Assembly (NCBI GenBank): GCA_937903005.1
Contig: CALFNR010000067.1
Span: forward strand, 1-64,000
Source of the DNA: Clostridium_AI sp002297865
GTDB lineage: Bacteria > Bacillota > Clostridia > Lachnospirales > Lachnospiraceae
Length of the DNA: 64,000 nucleotides
Direction: 5' to 3'
The notes below the pieces were generated by a model. That model made no database searches, was not told where the DNA came from, and was given only the letters and a program-made list of their open reading frames with translations. Made by a program: the position numbers and the translations under genes. Shown one piece after another: positions 50,012-59,502 of the stretch. Each line of letters begins with the position of its first letter. The first letter of the stretch is position 1.

Positions 50012-50040
50012 GGTGCCACAGCAGATTGTGCTTCAGACGA
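49977..50040 (+). other. Frameshift junction splitting a condensation domain
   Basis: Frame 42398 stops at 50009-50011 inside the first conserved region of a C domain, while the continuation (RVPQQIVLQ and onwards) is in the frame shifted by one base. Between the conserved RT and the following P only 13 bases remain where sister C domains have 27, which suggests loss of about 14 bases. No homopolymer or slippery sequence is present. Confidence 0.75.
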
Positions 50041-53000
50041 GAAATGAGACCGTACAATATGTGGATTGTAGTGCCTATTCAGAAGAGGAAAAGCAATCAT
50101 TTATTAGAAATTATTTGAAAGAAGACAGGGCAAGAGGATTTGACTTGGAAAAAGACATAATGCTTCGGATTACACTGATTCAGTTAGCAGAGGACAGATA
50201 CCAGCTTGTTTGGAGTTTTCATCATATAATTCTGGATGGATGGAGCTTTGGAAAACTGGTACAGGAATTTTTAGCTTGCTATGCAGATACAGACGAGGAA
50301 TTAGGACAGCCAGTGACACATTTTAGTGAGTATGTGAAGTGGAGAAGCAGAAAGAATCCTGCATATTCTGTCAAACAATTTGAAGCGTATTTATCTGGAA
50401 TTGAAGAAACCACCTCGTTTGTGGGAAGAAAAAATGGGGAAGGCAATCAGGTGAACGAGTATACCTTTATGCTTTCTAAGACTTCCTTGCCAGAGCTCAA
50501 AGAATACTGTAACAAAAATCATGTTTCTGTCTATACATCAATTGCAGCAGCTATTTTAAGATTATTACAGATTTATAATATGAGTTCGGATGCGGTAATT
50601 GGAAATGTGGTATCGGGAAGAAGAACAGAACTTCCAGGAGTAACCGATATGGTTGGAATGCTCATTAATACACTTCCATTAAGGGCGACAGTAACAGAAC
50701 AAGAAAAGTTTCATGAACTAGCCAAATCAGTGGAAGAAGGAATCAGTCTTTTAGAGGAGAATGCGTATACATCACTTGCAGAACTTCAGTCTGCATATTT
50801 TCAGGGAAATGCATTCTTTGACTGTGTAATTGCCTACGAGAACTATCCGTTTGAGAAGGAACTTATGAAAATTGCCAATAATACAGGTAAACGTCCATTT
50901 ACCGTTTTGGAAACATCATTTTTTGAACATACCAACTATGGCTTGTATATTAGTATATTCCCTGAAGAGGAAAGTATTTCGTTTAAGATATGTTACAACA
51001 CAAGCAGATATGATGAAAGAGATTTAGAACAGTTTGCAAGGCATTTAGACCTCGTATTGCAGCAGGTAAGTCAGAAAGAAGATATTCGAATAAAGGATAT
51101 TACTATTCTTACAGAAGAAGATAGGAAAGCATTTGCATCAGTCAATAAAACACAAACAGATTACGACCATGATTTACTTGCATTCCGTCGTTTTGAAAGA
51201 ACAGCCAGATGTTATCCAGATAAAGTTGCTATTATTTGCAAGGGGGTAACCTTGACGTACCAGGAACTTAACCAGCGTGCTAACATTATTGCCCATAAGC
51301 TGCTTGCAGTTGGATTGAAAAAGGAAGACTGCGTCGGAGTCATGATGAAACGAAGCGTTAATCTAGTAGCGGCTTTACTTGGAATTATGAAGGCTGGCGG
51401 AGTATATGTTCCATTACATCCTGAATTTCCAGTAGAGCGAATGGAGAAAATGGCACAAGACTGTAATATGGAAGTTGTAATTGGGGATGCGTTTGTATCT
51501 GGTTTTTCCTATGATAAGAGGAAGGTAATAGACTTAGAACAGCTAGATTATACGACGGCTTGCGATAATCCAGAACTTTTGGTATCCAAAGACTCTCCAG
51601 TATATATTTTATATACATCTGGAACAACTGGAAATCCAAAAGGTGTAGTCATACCTCATATTGCGCTAAATAACTTTATTATTGCGATGGAACAGAAACT
51701 GCACCTGTCAGAGTATCATAAAATTTTAAGTTCAACTAATTATACGTTTGATATCTTTGGGCTTGAGCTATATGTTTCATTAAGTAACGGTTTAGAAATC
51801 GTTCTGGCAGATGATAGAGAAAGATTAGAACCAGATGCACTAGCAGATTTAATAAAAGAACATGAAATTGATTTGATTCAGATGACTCCATCAGGAATTA
51901 AGATGCTTTTGACTGAGGAGTATGGCAAGAGTGCTATGAAAGGTTTAAAATGTATTTTAGTTGGTGGAGAAAAAGTATCCGATATCCTTTTGGCAGAATT
52001 GCAAATGAGTACAAATGCAGAGATTTATAACGTTTATGGTCCAACTGAAACAACAATCTGGTCAACTATAAGCAGACTGACTGATAAGTTAATTGTGGAC
52101 ATTGGACACCCTCTAGCGAATACATATGTTTACGTAGTAAATGAGGAAATGAGACAGGTTCCTGTAATGGTTCCTGGAGAACTTTGTATCGCGGGTGATG
52201 GACTTGCACTTGGGTATCGTAACCAAAAGGAACTAACCGATGAAAAGTTTGTACAAAATCCATTTGGAAACGGAAAGATGTATCGAACAGGTGATATCGT
52301 AAGATTTAATCACAAGCTGGAACTTGAGTACATTGGAAGAAAAGATAGTCAAGTTAAAATCCGAGGACACAGAATTGAGTGTGAAGAAATTGAAGGCGTT
52401 CTTTCACAGTATGAAGGTGTTGGCGAGTCAGTTGTCACAGGAAAGAAAGATGGATATGGCAATGAGTATCTAGTAGGATATTATGTAGCAAAAGAATCAG
52501 TTCCAGTGGAACAGTTAAAAGAATATCTGAAAGGAAAACTTCCAGATTATATGGTACCAAGGGTATACGTAAGATTAGACCGAATTCCGTTAAATGCAAG
52601 TGGAAAAGTGAATAAACGAGCACTTCCGGATATTGTGTCTGTCGATGTAGAGGATAACTATTTACCGCCAGTTACCAATACAGAGCTTAAGTTAGTGAAA
52701 ATATGGGAGAGTATCCTTCATCGTCCACGAATAGGAGTACAGGATAATTTCTTTGAATTGGGAGGACATTCCTTACTTGCAGTACATATGTTAGCTGAGA
52801 TTTCAAAGACATTTCATGTGAAGCTGTCAATTCGTGAAATCTTTGAAGGGCCGACTGTGAAGGCACTTTCACAAGTAATTGAAAGCAGAAACATAGAGGA
52901 AGAGAGTATACCGCATGCTGAAAAACAGGATGAGTACGAAGTTTCCCAGACGCAAAAGAGGATTTATCTGATGTCTGTTGCCAATCAGGACGAAGTGTGC

Positions 53001-54263
53001 TGGCATATGTCATTTGCAGCACAGATGAATGAAGCTATTGATATGGAGAAGCTGAATTATGCATGTCAGGAACTGGTTAATCGTCACGAAATACTTCGTA
53101 CAACCTTCCATGCACATGGTGCTTCGATTACGCAGAAAGTACATGAAAATGTTTTATTTGAAGTTCAGGTCATCAAGACAGAAGATACAAAGTTAGAGGA
53201 AGAAATGGATAAGCTGCAGTCAATCCCATTTTATTTTGAAAAGCTATTCCTGATTCGTGTCTATGTACTGGAAAGCGAAAGCAAGAATCTGCTTTTTGTT
53301 GATATGCATCATATTATTGCGGATGGAGTATCTTTAAAAAATATTATCAATGAGCTGATTCAGGTATATCGTGGAATATCACTTGAAGGCGAGGAAGTGG
53401 TACAGTATAAAGATTATGTCGCATACGAGAAAAAGGTCAGAATGTCACAAAGCTATCAAGATGGAGAAAAATTCTATCAGAAACTGTTCAAAGATTGTAA
53501 GAAGACAGCATATTTGATTCCAGACTATAGAAGGGAAGCAAAGCGATATTACGAAGGGGATTCGATTACCATATCTTTTACAGAACAGGAATATGAGAAC
53601 ATTGAAAGCTATATCAATCAGAATGAATTGACTTTATTTATGTTTTTGAGTTCCACGTTGGCTATTCTGATGAAAAAAGTGACAGGAGAGGGCAATGTAG
53701 TGATTGGAACTCCGATATCCGGAAGAAATCACAGTGCGCTGCTTCATAGTATTGGAGCATTTATCAATACGATACCACTAAGATTTCAGGTTCAGGAGCA
53801 AGCACAGCTTACCGAGCATTTTGCAGAGTCAAAGAAAATGATTTTAGATTGCTTTGAGCATCAGATCGTATCTTTTGACGATATTGTAAAAGCATCGGGC
53901 TATGTAGGTGAGAATGGAAGAAATCCGCTGTACGATGTTACATTTATTATGCAAAATACAGGGGTAGCCCAAATGGAAGAAGCAGATCCGGGAGTTTCAA
54001 TTTATCCTTTGAAGCGAAAGACCGTTAATAGTGATTTGCTATTTGAGGCAGAGATTATAAGGAATAAATTGTGCATAACACTAGAATATATTACAGAGTT
54101 ATACTCAAAAGATACAGTAGAAAGACTGATAGAACAGTACAAGCAGATGATTCTGGATATTGTTTGTGAAAAGAGCAGTTTGATTCGGGGACTTCAGTTG
54201 CAGAAAGAAGAACAGGATGAATTAAGCTTAGATCTGACAGATGATTTCTTGGATTTACTATAA
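49977..54263 (+). CDS. NRPS, (C remainder)-A(Gly)-PCP-C; 5' end is a frameshifted continuation
   Basis: This 1428-codon frame continues the C domain broken near 50010. The given start is a TTG at 49977; the first ATG is 49986, and neither has a convincing ribosome site, so independent translation is doubtful. Visible: HHIILDG from His82, completing the C catalytic motif; A domain (about 400-900) with TSGTTGNPKG near 547 and code D-I-L-Q-L-G-V-I-W-K, nearly identical to known glycine codes (DILQLGLIWK); PCP Ser932 (GGHS); and a final C domain (HHIIADG from His1111). It ends with an acidic tail (SLDLTDDFLDLL) like that of the 25185 protein, again followed by an A-first protein. If the two frames were joined the protein would be about 3960 residues. 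Confidence 0.85.
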   Translation: MRSMRCYEQDIRVPQQIVLQTRNETVQYVDCSAYSEEEKQSFIRNYLKEDRARGFDLEKDIMLRITLIQLAEDRYQLVWSFHHIILDGWSFGKLVQEFLACYADTDEELGQPVTHFSEYVKWRSRKNPAYSVKQFEAYLSGIEETTSFVGRKNGEGNQVNEYTFMLSKTSLPELKEYCNKNHVSVYTSIAAAILRLLQIYNMSSDAVIGNVVSGRRTELPGVTDMVGMLINTLPLRATVTEQEKFHELAKSVEEGISLLEENAYTSLAELQSAYFQGNAFFDCVIAYENYPFEKELMKIANNTGKRPFTVLETSFFEHTNYGLYISIFPEEESISFKICYNTSRYDERDLEQFARHLDLVLQQVSQKEDIRIKDITILTEEDRKAFASVNKTQTDYDHDLLAFRRFERTARCYPDKVAIICKGVTLTYQELNQRANIIAHKLLAVGLKKEDCVGVMMKRSVNLVAALLGIMKAGGVYVPLHPEFPVERMEKMAQDCNMEVVIGDAFVSGFSYDKRKVIDLEQLDYTTACDNPELLVSKDSPVYILYTSGTTGNPKGVVIPHIALNNFIIAMEQKLHLSEYHKILSSTNYTFDIFGLELYVSLSNGLEIVLADDRERLEPDALADLIKEHEIDLIQMTPSGIKMLLTEEYGKSAMKGLKCILVGGEKVSDILLAELQMSTNAEIYNVYGPTETTIWSTISRLTDKLIVDIGHPLANTYVYVVNEEMRQVPVMVPGELCIAGDGLALGYRNQKELTDEKFVQNPFGNGKMYRTGDIVRFNHKLELEYIGRKDSQVKIRGHRIECEEIEGVLSQYEGVGESVVTGKKDGYGNEYLVGYYVAKESVPVEQLKEYLKGKLPDYMVPRVYVRLDRIPLNASGKVNKRALPDIVSVDVEDNYLPPVTNTELKLVKIWESILHRPRIGVQDNFFELGGHSLLAVHMLAEISKTFHVKLSIREIFEGPTVKALSQVIESRNIEEESIPHAEKQDEYEVSQTQKRIYLMSVANQDEVCWHMSFAAQMNEAIDMEKLNYACQELVNRHEILRTTFHAHGASITQKVHENVLFEVQVIKTEDTKLEEEMDKLQSIPFYFEKLFLIRVYVLESESKNLLFVDMHHIIADGVSLKNIINELIQVYRGISLEGEEVVQYKDYVAYEKKVRMSQSYQDGEKFYQKLFKDCKKTAYLIPDYRREAKRYYEGDSITISFTEQEYENIESYINQNELTLFMFLSSTLAILMKKVTGEGNVVIGTPISGRNHSALLHSIGAFINTIPLRFQVQEQAQLTEHFAESKKMILDCFEHQIVSFDDIVKASGYVGENGRNPLYDVTFIMQNTGVAQMEEADPGVSIYPLKRKTVNSDLLFEAEIIRNKLCITLEYITELYSKDTVERLIEQYKQMILDIVCEKSSLIRGLQLQKEEQDELSLDLTDDFLDLL

Positions 54264-54280
54264 ATAAGGGGGCATGTAGG

Positions 54281-56122
54281 ATGTGTGGAATTGCAGGTAT
54301 GTTTGACCTGATAGGGGAAAACAGATTACAGCGGGATATCATTCAAAACATGTTACAGACATTGAAACACAGAGGACCAGATGCACAGGAAGTATTTATG
54401 GATAAAAAAGCATGTCTAGGTTTTGCAAGGTTGAGTTTTCTCGATCTTGCAGGAGGCATGCAGCCGATTTTTAATGAGAATAAAAAGTTGGTTCTCATCT
54501 GTAATGGAGAAATTTATAATTTTCGGGAATTGAGAAAAAACTTAGAAGCCAAGGGGCATGTGTTTTGTTCTAATGTAGATGTGGAAGTGATTTTACATCT
54601 CTATGAACAGTACCAGGAAAAAATGCTTAATTATTTAAATGGGCAGTTTGCATTCGTCATTTATGATGTGGAAAATCAGGAAATATTTTGTGCCAGAGAC
54701 CACATGGGAATTGCGCCATTCTTTTACACTATTCAAGATAATAAATTTTTGTTTGCTTCGGAAATTAAAGCTTTGCTGGAGTATCCAGGTATAGAGAAAA
54801 AACTGAATTTATATGCAGTGGATCAGCTTTTGACATTCCCAGGATGTCTTGCACCTCAAACCTTTTTCGATGGCATCCATGCACTGGAAAATGGACATTA
54901 TATGAAAATACGAAAAGCAGAAGATGTGGTGCAGAAAGAATACTGGGATATGAGGTTCCCAGAAGAGATAGAAGACCGCGGCGAGCAGTATTACATTGAG
55001 AAACTATATACAACATTAGAGAAAGCAATCAAAAATCGTTTATTTGCAGATGTTCCAATCGGTTTCTATATCAGTGGTGGATTAGATTCTTCTATTATCG
55101 CTTGTATGATTCACAAACATATGCAGACAACGTACCATTCATTTGCCATTGATTTTTCGGATAGAAGCATTTCAGAATCTAAGTATCAGCGAATCATACA
55201 AAGGCAGGTAAAATCGGTTCATCATAAAAAATTATTTACAGAGCATGATATTAGCCGATATATGAAATCTGTTATCTATCATGCAGAAACGCCACTGCGT
55301 GAGAGTTATGATACTGCGTCCATGGCATTATCTGAAATGGTTCATCAGAATAAGATAAAAGCAGTGCTAACAGGGGAAGGTGCAGATGAATTATTCTGTG
55401 GCTATGTAGGCTATAAGTTTGATGTTACACGAAAGCATCAGGAACATTTTCTAAATGACGAAGAACGAAATATAAGTGCACTTGTATTTGGAGATCCAGA
55501 TTTCTTCTATGAGAGGAAACTGGCTGACTTAGAAAGAGTAAAGCGAAAACTTTACGCCAGTGACAAGGCTGCAGCATTAGATGAGTTTTCTGCAATTAAA
55601 AGACCATTATTCCATGATGGCACCCTAAAGGGGCTGGATATGCAGCAGAAAAGAAATTATGCAGACTATAAGCTAAGGCTTCCGGAACATCTGCTAGCAG
55701 ACCATGGGGATCGAATGGTATTTGCCAATTCAGTAGAAGCAAGGTATCCATTTCTAGACCAGGAAATGGTTGAACTAGCTCTTCAGATACCATCCAAATA
55801 TAAACTCAATAAAGATTTAAATGAAAAATATATTTTGAAGAAAATGGCAAGAGGTCTTGTGCCAGATCAAATATTAGACAGAACAAAATTTGCATTTGTC
55901 GCCAATGGAGTGCCAGAACTAATAAAATGCGAGGATGAATATGTTCTGGATATGCTGTCTTATTCAAACATAAAGAGGATGGGTATCTTTAATGCCGATT
56001 ATGTGGAAACGTTAAAGCAGCAGTACCATACGGAAGGATTTAAATTAAATCTTCCGTTTGATACAGATTATCTAATGTTTGTTTTGACAGTAAGTATATT
56101 TTGTAATATATTTATGGAGTGA
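54281..56122 (+). CDS. asnB: Asparagine synthetase (glutamine-hydrolysing) family protein
   Basis: The 613-residue protein begins MCGIAGMFDL, so after Met removal Cys is the N-terminal glutamine-amidotransferase nucleophile. The N-terminal glutaminase half shows RGPDAQE and GEIYNFRELR; the synthetase half has the ATP-pyrophosphatase loop SGGLDSS at about 264-270 and GEGADELFCGY near 365, all as in AsnB. The length is normal. It could simply make Asn for the assembly line, or amidate a carboxyl group of the product, or (as in beta-lactam synthetase relatives) use ATP to close a ring; the sequence looks closest to true AsnB. It lies 17 bases after the Gly module gene and just before an A-first NRPS gene, so it is clearly part of the operon. 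No A domain in the window shows an obvious Asn code. Confidence 0.88.
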   Translation: MCGIAGMFDLIGENRLQRDIIQNMLQTLKHRGPDAQEVFMDKKACLGFARLSFLDLAGGMQPIFNENKKLVLICNGEIYNFRELRKNLEAKGHVFCSNVDVEVILHLYEQYQEKMLNYLNGQFAFVIYDVENQEIFCARDHMGIAPFFYTIQDNKFLFASEIKALLEYPGIEKKLNLYAVDQLLTFPGCLAPQTFFDGIHALENGHYMKIRKAEDVVQKEYWDMRFPEEIEDRGEQYYIEKLYTTLEKAIKNRLFADVPIGFYISGGLDSSIIACMIHKHMQTTYHSFAIDFSDRSISESKYQRIIQRQVKSVHHKKLFTEHDISRYMKSVIYHAETPLRESYDTASMALSEMVHQNKIKAVLTGEGADELFCGYVGYKFDVTRKHQEHFLNDEERNISALVFGDPDFFYERKLADLERVKRKLYASDKAAALDEFSAIKRPLFHDGTLKGLDMQQKRNYADYKLRLPEHLLADHGDRMVFANSVEARYPFLDQEMVELALQIPSKYKLNKDLNEKYILKKMARGLVPDQILDRTKFAFVANGVPELIKCEDEYVLDMLSYSNIKRMGIFNADYVETLKQQYHTEGFKLNLPFDTDYLMFVLTVSIFCNIFME

Positions 56123-56157
56123 AAGAAATGTGGAAATAGAAGGAATGGAGGGAGACA

Positions 56158-59100
56158 TTGAATAACCAACATATTATTCAAAGAATATTAAAAAAGAGTT
56201 TTGAAAAAAATGCAGAACGTAATGCGATTTGTTATCAGAATCACTATTATACATATGAAAAAATTGACCAGTATTCCTCCTTTTATGCCGAGCAAATCCT
56301 TAAAAATTCCCCTGCTGGAAAAGTAATTTCAATCCTGATGAAGGATACGTTTGAGGCAATTTGCGCAATTGTAGGAGTTATTAAGGCAGGAAAATGTTTC
56401 ATGCCAGTTGATGTAAAATATCCTAAAAATATGGTTAAAAATATGGTCAAAGGACATGCAGATTTTGTACTGACAGATGATGCAGGAAGTATTATGTTAG
56501 AAGATATCATTTCCAGAGAGAACTATGTTGTGTGTAAGCGGGATGAGACTATTGGAAAAAACATAGCTTTTACGGAAGATTGCGATGAGCAGTCACCTCT
56601 GTACATTTATTTTTCTTCTGGTACAACAGGATTACCAAAAGGAATTGTAGGAAGAAATATTGGTATGTATCATTTTATTAGCTGGGAAGTAAGAGAATTT
56701 CAGATTACCAGTGACTTTCATGTTTCACAATTTACACCGATCTGTCATGACCCATTTTTACGAGATACCCTGGTGCCTTTGGCAGTGGGAGCCTGTATCT
56801 ATATTCCGGAGGGAAGAGAAGAAATCTTAAGTGCAGTTAAACTTACGGATTTTCTAAATCGTAATCAGATAAATCTGGTACATGCTACACCTAGTCTGTT
56901 CCGGATTCTGATGCAGAATGAAGCAATTACAAAAGATGATTTTAGGGAACTAACTTATGTATTGCTTGCAGGAGAGCTGGTAAATGGAGAACTGCTAGAA
57001 CGATGGTATGAATTATTTGATGAAAGAATCCAGCTGGTGAATATGTATGGACCGACAGAAACAACACTGGCAAAAATGTTTTACTGGATTCATAAGCAGG
57101 ATGTAAAGCGAAATAGTATTCCGATTGGAAAAGCTATCTCAGGAACACAGATATTCCTAGTTGACGAAAATGGAGAACGCTGTTGTGTTGGCCAAGAAGG
57201 AGAAATCTATATTCGAACACCATATCGTACATTAGGATATTTAGATGACCCGGAGAAAACTGCTGAAAAGTTTATTCCTAATCCATTTGGTACAGGTGAA
57301 AATAAAGAGGATAAAGTATTTAAAACAGGGGATCGTGGAAGAATGCTTCCAGATGGTAATGTTGAATTTGTTGGGAGAGTTGACCGACAGATTAAAATAA
57401 GAGGTTTTCGAGTAGAGTTAGATGCAATACAAACGGTTCTTGAAAAATATGAAGACATAATAAGTTGCGCGGTGAAGCATTTTCAGATAGGAGAGACCAT
57501 TCGAATAGTAGCTTATTATACGTCACAGCGAAAGCTTAATGATTTAGAACTGGAAGAACATATGAAAAAGACATTGCCAGAATATATGTGTCCGTCTGCA
57601 TTCATTAAGCTGGAAAGTATGCCTGTTACCTCAAATAATAAGTTAGATTATAGTGCACTGGAACTGCCAGAAAATTTAGAGACAGAACCATACGTTGAAC
57701 CTGCTGATGAAACGGAAGCCAAGTTGGAAAAAGTATTGTGTGAAGTTTTGAAACGGGAAAAATTTAGTGTAGTGGAAGACTTTATGCATGGTGGAGTAAG
57801 CTCACTTAACATTATGTTAATGATTAATCGAGTGTATGAAAACTTTTCCTATGAACTTTCCTTGGCACAGGTCTTTTCAGGCTTATCTATCCGACAGCTT
57901 GCTAATACGATAAAAGAATGTGGAGTGAAAGAAGAGCAGACAATGCTTGATGTAGAAGATGGTATTATTGAGAAAACGCTTAAGGATGCAAGATACATCA
58001 TCCTTAGAGTGGATGGACAGGATAGGAGAGTACTATTTTCAGAAGAAGAGGATATGGACATGTTGTCTTCTTTCATAAAGCAGAATTTTAATGAAGAATT
58101 GTATCCTGATTACATAATGCCGATGAGTGAAAATGCAAGTCTGTTAGAAGATGAAGTAGACTACGACGAAGAAGAGTTCCAAGGGGAAATGACGTTGCCT
58201 GGAACCTATTCCGATACAGATATGGAAGCTCGCTGCAAATTGCTGATTGAGCGCAATAGAACAGTTCAGAAAGCAGCAGTGAAAGAGAAGGAGTGGAGAA
58301 AGGAACCATATTCATCTGCCCAGATTATTCGGAGCAACTTTCCTGAGAATAATGTGACGTTTCTTTTCTTGCACGGAATGCTTGATGAGGAAGCATTACA
58401 GGAAGCATTTGTAGAAGTATTAAAAGGAGAAGAATTGCTTCGATGTGTGAAGCAGAGTGAATACAGTTTTCGATGCTATGGGGAGATCGGACCGATTGAT
58501 ATTCCTGTTTTGGACATATCCATGTACCGTCCAGAATGTCAAAATCGGCTCGTAAACAAAGAGCTTGCCCAGTATTTTTATCTTACACCATATGATGAAA
58601 GAGATACCTTCTGCTGGAGGGTAGCCCTAATTAAATGCACTGAAAGTAAGCATATTTTGTGTTTCTGTGCAGAACATCTTATTTTTGATGGATATAGTCG
58701 TGAGATATTTGAGAATGAGTTCAAGAAGTTCTATCAAGCAAAAAAGAATCATATGGCAGTTAAGGCAAAAAAAAGGGAAAGCTTTTTTAGCTACAATGAA
58801 AAAGTAAAGCAGCAAACAGAGGATAAGATGAAAGACGCTGATTATCTAAAAAAGGAAGATTTCTTCCAGGAAGGTGGACAAGCAAAAGGATTACCGACGC
58901 AAGGAGAAATATCAATCTATCAGCATACAATTTCTCTGGATGCGTTAATTGAAAATCATCCGGAAAAGGAACAGGCAGAACTTATTTCAGAAGTGTCCTA
59001 TAAACTGTTTCTTCATGTAATGGCAAAATTAGATGGAAGCAGAAAAATACCATTTCTTACGATTAGTGAGGGAAGAAAACTGGGTGAGTATTCCTGTTTT

Positions 59101-59484
59101 GACTGTGTAGGAGAATTTATAGATTACGTGCCTTATATAGGAGATGTGGAGGAAGAAGATGATTATCAAGAGTATTTACAATACTTGAAAAAAATAGAGT
59201 CAGACGGAATTCGTATTACAGATATATTTGAACTATCTGGTGAAAAAGTAAAATTTCAAGGTTATCTTTCAAATATGAAGGCAGTTTATAATTATCAGAA
59301 CTACAGAATTGTAAAGAGGCAGGAGTGGATTAAGAAGAGTGAGGAAAAAATCGTTAATTTAAAAGGTCTGTTAAATTATATTGTTCGTCCAAAAGAAAGT
59401 GCGTTGGAAATCATTCTAGTGTATAATAAAATGATACCAGATTTTCAGGAACTGCTAGAAAGCACATTTGCTGAAATTATTTAG
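56158..59484 (+). CDS. NRPS, A-PCP-C* (terminal C-like domain degenerate)
   Basis: The 1108-residue protein starts at TTG 56158 with GGAGGGAG upstream. Its A domain (1-510) is a paralogue of A1 in the 35018 protein: it shares CHDPFLRD (Cys196), the KGIVG core and IRTPYRTLGY, with code D-P-R-H-L-A-M-L-A-K, one position different. The same uncommon substrate is expected. PCP Ser548 lies in GGVS, where Val replaces the usual His/Asp/Asn. A linker of about 120 acidic residues (600-710) follows, then a C-like domain with EHLIFDG (His840, Asp844): the second His and Asp remain, the first His is Glu. The basic N-terminal helix (IIQRILKKSFEKN) matches that of the 35018 protein and should dock to the acidic tail at 54263. 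No release domain is seen. Confidence 0.88.
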   Translation: MNNQHIIQRILKKSFEKNAERNAICYQNHYYTYEKIDQYSSFYAEQILKNSPAGKVISILMKDTFEAICAIVGVIKAGKCFMPVDVKYPKNMVKNMVKGHADFVLTDDAGSIMLEDIISRENYVVCKRDETIGKNIAFTEDCDEQSPLYIYFSSGTTGLPKGIVGRNIGMYHFISWEVREFQITSDFHVSQFTPICHDPFLRDTLVPLAVGACIYIPEGREEILSAVKLTDFLNRNQINLVHATPSLFRILMQNEAITKDDFRELTYVLLAGELVNGELLERWYELFDERIQLVNMYGPTETTLAKMFYWIHKQDVKRNSIPIGKAISGTQIFLVDENGERCCVGQEGEIYIRTPYRTLGYLDDPEKTAEKFIPNPFGTGENKEDKVFKTGDRGRMLPDGNVEFVGRVDRQIKIRGFRVELDAIQTVLEKYEDIISCAVKHFQIGETIRIVAYYTSQRKLNDLELEEHMKKTLPEYMCPSAFIKLESMPVTSNNKLDYSALELPENLETEPYVEPADETEAKLEKVLCEVLKREKFSVVEDFMHGGVSSLNIMLMINRVYENFSYELSLAQVFSGLSIRQLANTIKECGVKEEQTMLDVEDGIIEKTLKDARYIILRVDGQDRRVLFSEEEDMDMLSSFIKQNFNEELYPDYIMPMSENASLLEDEVDYDEEEFQGEMTLPGTYSDTDMEARCKLLIERNRTVQKAAVKEKEWRKEPYSSAQIIRSNFPENNVTFLFLHGMLDEEALQEAFVEVLKGEELLRCVKQSEYSFRCYGEIGPIDIPVLDISMYRPECQNRLVNKELAQYFYLTPYDERDTFCWRVALIKCTESKHILCFCAEHLIFDGYSREIFENEFKKFYQAKKNHMAVKAKKRESFFSYNEKVKQQTEDKMKDADYLKKEDFFQEGGQAKGLPTQGEISIYQHTISLDALIENHPEKEQAELISEVSYKLFLHVMAKLDGSRKIPFLTISEGRKLGEYSCFDCVGEFIDYVPYIGDVEEEDDYQEYLQYLKKIESDGIRITDIFELSGEKVKFQGYLSNMKAVYNYQNYRIVKRQEWIKKSEEKIVNLKGLLNYIVRPKESALEIILVYNKMIPDFQELLESTFAEII

Positions 59485-59502
59485 CCATAAGGAGGAGTAT
59501 AA

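Noticed and set aside
49977..54263. Treating this frame as an independent NRPS with a natural start
   Set aside because: The N-end begins in the middle of a C-domain fold, before HHxxxDG, and no good ribosome site precedes TTG 49977 or ATG 49986; a frameshifted continuation fits better, though a split protein is not excluded.
56158..59484. Terminal release (thioesterase or reductase) domain
   Set aside because: The C-terminal part has no GxSxG thioesterase or Rossmann reductase motif; it is C-domain-like, so release must be encoded elsewhere.
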